Origin: JAMLHN01 sp035708745
GTDB taxonomy: Bacteria; Chloroflexota; Chloroflexia; Thermomicrobiales; UBA6265
Assembly: GCA_035708745.1 (NCBI GenBank)
Contig: DASTFJ010000318.1
Location: forward strand, 1-9,021
DNA length: 9,021 nt
Reading direction: 5' to 3'
Shown here: positions 6,736 through 9,021 of the stretch, piece after piece
How the letters are laid out: each line of letters begins with the position of its first letter
How positions within the stretch are numbered: position 1 is the stretch's first letter
Made by a program: the position numbers and the translations under genes
Notes under the pieces: model-generated
What the model saw: the letters and a program-made list of their open reading frames with translations, nothing else
Told to the model about the DNA's origin: nothing
Databases searched by the model: none

Positions 6736-6796
6736 CCATCGACCGCCGCCGTTTGGCGGCATGCCACGCGGGTATCGACCTCCGCATGGTCGATGG
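6736..6796. promoter_or_regulatory. Clustered ATCGACC repeats and nested hairpins in the divergent intergenic region
   Basis: CCATCGACC at 6736-6744 is the exact inverse of GGTCGATGG at 6788-6796. Inside lies a perfect hairpin, GCCGCC-GTTT-GGCGGC at 6745-6760. A second copy of ATCGACC at 6774-6780 forms a tighter dyad with GGTCGAT at 6788-6794 (7-bp arms, 7-nt spacer), the geometry of a repressor or activator site. It sits 44 bp upstream of the predicted promoter and between two divergent genes. What binds is unknown. Confidence 0.5.
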
Positions 6797-6839
6797 TTGG
6801 GTGACCCGAGTGACGCTACTTCGACAACGCACGGAACCG

Positions 6840-6868
6840 TTGCATCCGGTTTCGCCCCCCAATACAAT
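6840..6868 (+). promoter_or_regulatory. Near-consensus sigma-70 promoter for the Tat-signal protein gene
   Basis: TTGCAT at 6840-6845 and TACAAT at 6863-6868 are separated by exactly 17 nt. Each is close to the sigma-70 consensus. Transcription would begin near 6875, leaving a leader of about 43 nt before GTG 6918 with its own ribosome binding site. This is the best promoter in the window. Confidence 0.7.
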
Positions 6869-6917
6869 CGTGTCATCTGCAGTGTTTTTGGTGGAAACAA
6901 TAGCTGGAGTGTGCTCC

Positions 6918-7571
6918 GTGAGCGAGCCTTTTCAGTTCGATCACGTGATGAGCAGGCGGACGCTCTTGAAGGTTGCGGGCGGCATGGCACTGCCAGTCGC
7001 CGGTGCTATTGCGGCGTTCTTCGTCAAGCGGCAACTGGAAGACCGCTTTTCCGATCCTGAGAATCTGATCGCGCTCACAATATCGCCAGTTCCGATCAGC
7101 CCAAGTTACGCGGAACCACTCAGCAACCGGATGATCATGGCGGTTCCGCCGACACCAACCTCCCCACTCGATGTGCAGCCGCCCGGTGAAGCACCTACCA
7201 CCGTCTCGGGGGCTCCCCCGGGCCAAAACCTGGGACTTCAACACACAATATCATTCGCCAATCGCGGCTCTGCAACGCAGAACGACTTAACCGGCTCAAT
7301 CGATGTGCACATGGCCAATCCGGGTTTCGAACTCGCGCTTTTCGCGGTCGATTCAGGAGAGTCCACGATTCCCCAGGAATTTGTCCTTACGGAATCTCGC
7401 GTTGCCGCCCATGGGAAACACTACACGTTCCAGTTGAGTTATCTGCCAGCTGGAAAACGGCGCGAAGTCAGTGTGTTCGCGAACGCGCCAGCTTGGGCAA
7501 TACGTATCGACGGTCATTCCAACACCATCGACTTTCGGTACCCGGACACGGCTTCAGCATTGCACGGATGA
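6918..7571 (+). CDS. Tat-signal protein of unknown function with a Pro-rich linker and C-terminal beta domain (217 aa)
   Basis: I do not recognise the family. GTG 6918 is preceded by GGAG at 6906-6909 with 8-nt spacing and by a good promoter. The frame is open far upstream (from 6066), but that part is antisense to the Uma2 gene. Numbered from the GTG, SRRTLLK at residues 12-18 is an almost ideal twin-arginine motif, followed by a hydrophobic stretch (GGMALPVAGAIAAFF) to about residue 36. No clear Ala-x-Ala site precedes the mature region, so the protein may stay anchored in the membrane after folded export. Residues about 50-105 are rich in Pro, Ser and Thr (PPTPTSPLDVQPPGEAP). Residues about 108-210 look like beta strands of an Ig-like or sandwich domain (HTISFANRGSA, HYTFQLSYLPAGKRREVSVF). 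GC content appears lower than in the large regulator (33 of 60 bases at 7261-7320). ATG 6948 is an alternative start but would remove the twin-arginine context. Confidence 0.75.
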   Translation: MSEPFQFDHVMSRRTLLKVAGGMALPVAGAIAAFFVKRQLEDRFSDPENLIALTISPVPISPSYAEPLSNRMIMAVPPTPTSPLDVQPPGEAPTTVSGAPPGQNLGLQHTISFANRGSATQNDLTGSIDVHMANPGFELALFAVDSGESTIPQEFVLTESRVAAHGKHYTFQLSYLPAGKRREVSVFANAPAWAIRIDGHSNTIDFRYPDTASALHG

Positions 7572-7831
7572 TCCTTCCTGACATCGACCGGTGACCGGGT
7601 CTACCCAACCCCATGGTTCGATCGGACACTGAACGCCTCGAGTGGCGACCGCGTCCGCGCCCGGAGCAGGTGATGAACACCAAGGGGGACCTATGCTTCA
7701 GCCGAGGTCGCATCTCTCAATTAAGGCGAATTTCAAATTGATTGACACAGATGGCGACCGTCTCGGGCAAGGCGGATTATCGGCCTGCGGCTGGAGCGGA
7801 GCGCTCAACCATTTTGCAAACCGCTGTAAGG
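7572..7831. other. Gene-free stretch after the Tat-signal gene
   Basis: I see no supportable gene here. A weak stem without a T-tract, GACCGG-TGA-CCGGGTC, lies at 7586-7601, just after the stop, and may be the end of the transcript. ATG 7694 has AAGGGGG close in front, but its frame is not protein-like and runs through the hairpin at 7832-7865. TTGACA at 7742-7747 has no -10 element at the right distance. No tRNA or rRNA is present. Confidence 0.5.
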
Positions 7832-7865
7832 CAACCCCGTGTCCGCGGTTCCGGACACGGGGTTG
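7832..7865. terminator. Strong 14-bp stem between convergent transcripts, probable bidirectional terminator
   Basis: CAACCCCGTGTCCG at 7832-7845 and CGGACACGGGGTTG at 7852-7865 pair perfectly around the loop CGGTTC. On the plus strand a T-rich stretch follows (TATTCATGTTTGTTTT). On the minus strand the tail is poorer in T, but the stem begins 37 nt after the stop of the inositol-phosphate synthase gene, so it most likely ends that transcript too. Confidence 0.75.
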
Positions 7866-7884
7866 TATTCATGTTTGTTTTCCG

Positions 7885-7900
7885 CGGATCGCTTGATCCG
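7885..7900. repeat. Small hairpin just after the inositol-phosphate synthase stop
   Basis: CGGATC-GCTT-GATCCG is a perfect 6-bp stem with a 4-nt loop. It starts 2 nt after the minus-strand stop codon at 7903-7905. It may protect the 3' end or assist the larger terminator at 7832-7865. Confidence 0.4.
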
Positions 7901-7902
7901 TG

Positions 7903-9021
7903 CTATCCGACCTCGACCTCGACTTTCTCCAGCTCGACATCGGCCGTATTCGGGCTGCTCACCTTGGGAGCGCCAGAGAGGCGATTGTCGTTGATGAAGG
8001 CTTCAGTGCGGTTGCGGGCGATGTCGTCCGGATACTGCTCGGCCGGGGACTTCATAAAATAGGAAGACGGAGCCATCAAGGACCCGCTGATGCCATTGTT
8101 GAGGGCCAGCTTGATGCAGCGGACCGCATCGATCACCACGCCGGCTGAGTTCGGGGAATCCCAGACTTCCAGCTTCAGCTCCAGGTTCAGGGGCACATCG
8201 CCGAAGGTCGTCCCTTCCATGCGGATGTGGCACCACTTGCGGTCCTTCAGCCAGGGAACATAGTCCGACGGGCCGACGTGCACATTCTCGGCGCCGACCT
8301 CGTACGGGATCTGCGACGTAACCGCATTCGTCTTGGAGATCTTCTTAGAATCGAGCCGCTCGCGCTCCAGCATGTTCAGGAAGTCGGTGTTGCCACCGAA
8401 ATTGAGCTGATAGGTGCGGTCGATCTGCACACCGCGGTCGAGGAAGAGATTGGTCAGCACCCGGTGGGTAATGGTCGCGCCGACCTGGCTCTTGATATCG
8501 TCCCCGATCACCGGCAGGCCCTTCTCCCGGAAGCGTTTCTGCCAGTACGGCTCACGGGCGATGAAGACCGGGATGCAATTCACGAAGCCGCAGCCGGCTT
8601 CGAGGATCTGCTCGACATACCACTTGGTCGCCATCTCCGAACCGACCGGCAGATAGGACACCACCACATCGGTTTTGGTGTCCTTGAGGATCTGCACGAT
8701 ATCGGCGGTCGGTCCGGGCGCCTTGGTCACCACCTCGGAGAGGTACTTCCCAATACCGTCGTGGGTCATGCCGCGCTGGACCGTGACGCCCAGATTCGGC
8801 ACATCGGAGAATTTGTAGGTGTTGTTCGGCTCGGCGAAGATCGCCTCGGAGAGATCCTTGCCAACCTTGCCTTCGACCACATCGAAGGCGGCGCTGAATT
8901 CGATATCCGAGATGTGATAGCCACCCAGGTTGACATGCATCAACCCCGGGACGCGCTCGTTCTCGTTCGCGTTCTGGTAGTAGGTGACGCCCTGCACCAG
9001 CGACGAGGCGCAGTTGCCGAC
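7903..9021 (-). CDS. ino1: Myo-inositol-1-phosphate synthase, N terminus cut by the window edge (372 aa visible)
   Basis: The enzyme converts D-glucose 6-phosphate to 1D-myo-inositol 3-phosphate using NAD+, the first step to inositol, phosphatidylinositol and related lipids or solutes. The frame is open to 9021: the codons before GTG 8997 read VGNCASSL, the second half of the nucleotide-binding glycine motif, so about 20 N-terminal residues and the true start lie outside. Landmarks of the actinobacterial/archaeal type are PGLMHVNLGGYH, AAFDV, QRGMTHDGIGKY, SYLPVGSE, GDDIKSQVGATITHR (with the conserved active-site lysine), FGGNTDFLNMLERERL, SKKISKT, GPSDYVPWL, LNLELKLEVWDSPNSAG and MKSPAEQYPDDIAR. 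Order and spacing match the known family without gaps. The C terminus extends some 30 residues past the PDDIAR block, ending in an acidic VELEKVEVEVG. It is convergent with the Tat-signal gene. Confidence 0.96.
   Translation of the reverse strand, partial: VGNCASSLVQGVTYYQNANENERVPGLMHVNLGGYHISDIEFSAAFDVVEGKVGKDLSEAIFAEPNNTYKFSDVPNLGVTVQRGMTHDGIGKYLSEVVTKAPGPTADIVQILKDTKTDVVVSYLPVGSEMATKWYVEQILEAGCGFVNCIPVFIAREPYWQKRFREKGLPVIGDDIKSQVGATITHRVLTNLFLDRGVQIDRTYQLNFGGNTDFLNMLERERLDSKKISKTNAVTSQIPYEVGAENVHVGPSDYVPWLKDRKWCHIRMEGTTFGDVPLNLELKLEVWDSPNSAGVVIDAVRCIKLALNNGISGSLMAPSSYFMKSPAEQYPDDIARNRTEAFINDNRLSGAPKVSSPNTADVELEKVEVEVG

Noticed and set aside
6066..6917. Plus-strand frame open upstream of the Tat-signal gene, giving a 501-residue product
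   Set aside because: It is antisense to a clear Uma2 gene and has no coherent protein character. The promoter, ribosome binding site and Tat motif all place the start at 6918.
6940..6949. Palindrome ATCACGTGAT inside the start of the Tat-signal gene
   Set aside because: It lies in coding sequence next to the Tat motif codons, occurs once, and can arise by chance.
7642..7896. Short plus-strand frames (84 aa, and 106 aa at 7742-8062) after the Tat-signal gene
   Set aside because: They read through the perfect 14-bp stem, and the second runs into the antisense of the inositol-phosphate synthase gene. Their products show no domain-like pattern.

Overview
The window is high-GC bacterial DNA, most likely chromosomal and from a Chloroflexota lineage near the Thermomicrobia. 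That placement is inferred. It rests on a very large LuxR-type ATPase regulator, small cupin proteins, Tat-exported cupins, a stand-alone Uma2-family nuclease and an actinobacterial-type myo-inositol-phosphate synthase, a combination I associate with that group. I see no rRNA, tRNA, insertion sequence, CRISPR array or phage gene.

Left part (1-1174): a small cytoplasmic cupin gene ends in a good hairpin terminator. It is followed by its own promoter and a short membrane protein, a double-CxxC zinc ribbon fused to a DUF805 membrane domain. Centre (1175-6054): an 870-residue regulator has an excisionase-like helix-turn-helix at its N terminus, an NB-ARC/AAA-like ATPase and a TPR-like region in the middle, and a LuxR helix-turn-helix at its C terminus. 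A 230-bp gap with two dyad-symmetric elements separates it from a Tat-exported single-domain cupin. Next comes a membrane-anchored protein that joins an NTF2/SnoaL-like domain to two cupin-like segments. All three genes are on the plus strand. I infer, but cannot show, that the regulator and the two exported or membrane-bound cupin proteins are functionally linked.

Right part (6055-9021): a minus-strand Uma2 endonuclease gene lies divergently to a plus-strand gene for a Tat-signal protein of unknown function. The 261 bp between their starts hold a near-consensus sigma-70 promoter and a cluster of inverted repeats. A gene-free stretch of about 330 bp follows, ending in a perfect 14-bp stem. 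The last gene, on the minus strand, is myo-inositol-1-phosphate synthase, cut at its N terminus by the window edge.

No complete, clearly new system is evident. The most unusual items are the regulator with two different DNA-binding domains and a 7-bp tandem repeat just inside its start, the NTF2-cupin membrane fusion, and the structured divergent region in front of the unknown Tat protein.
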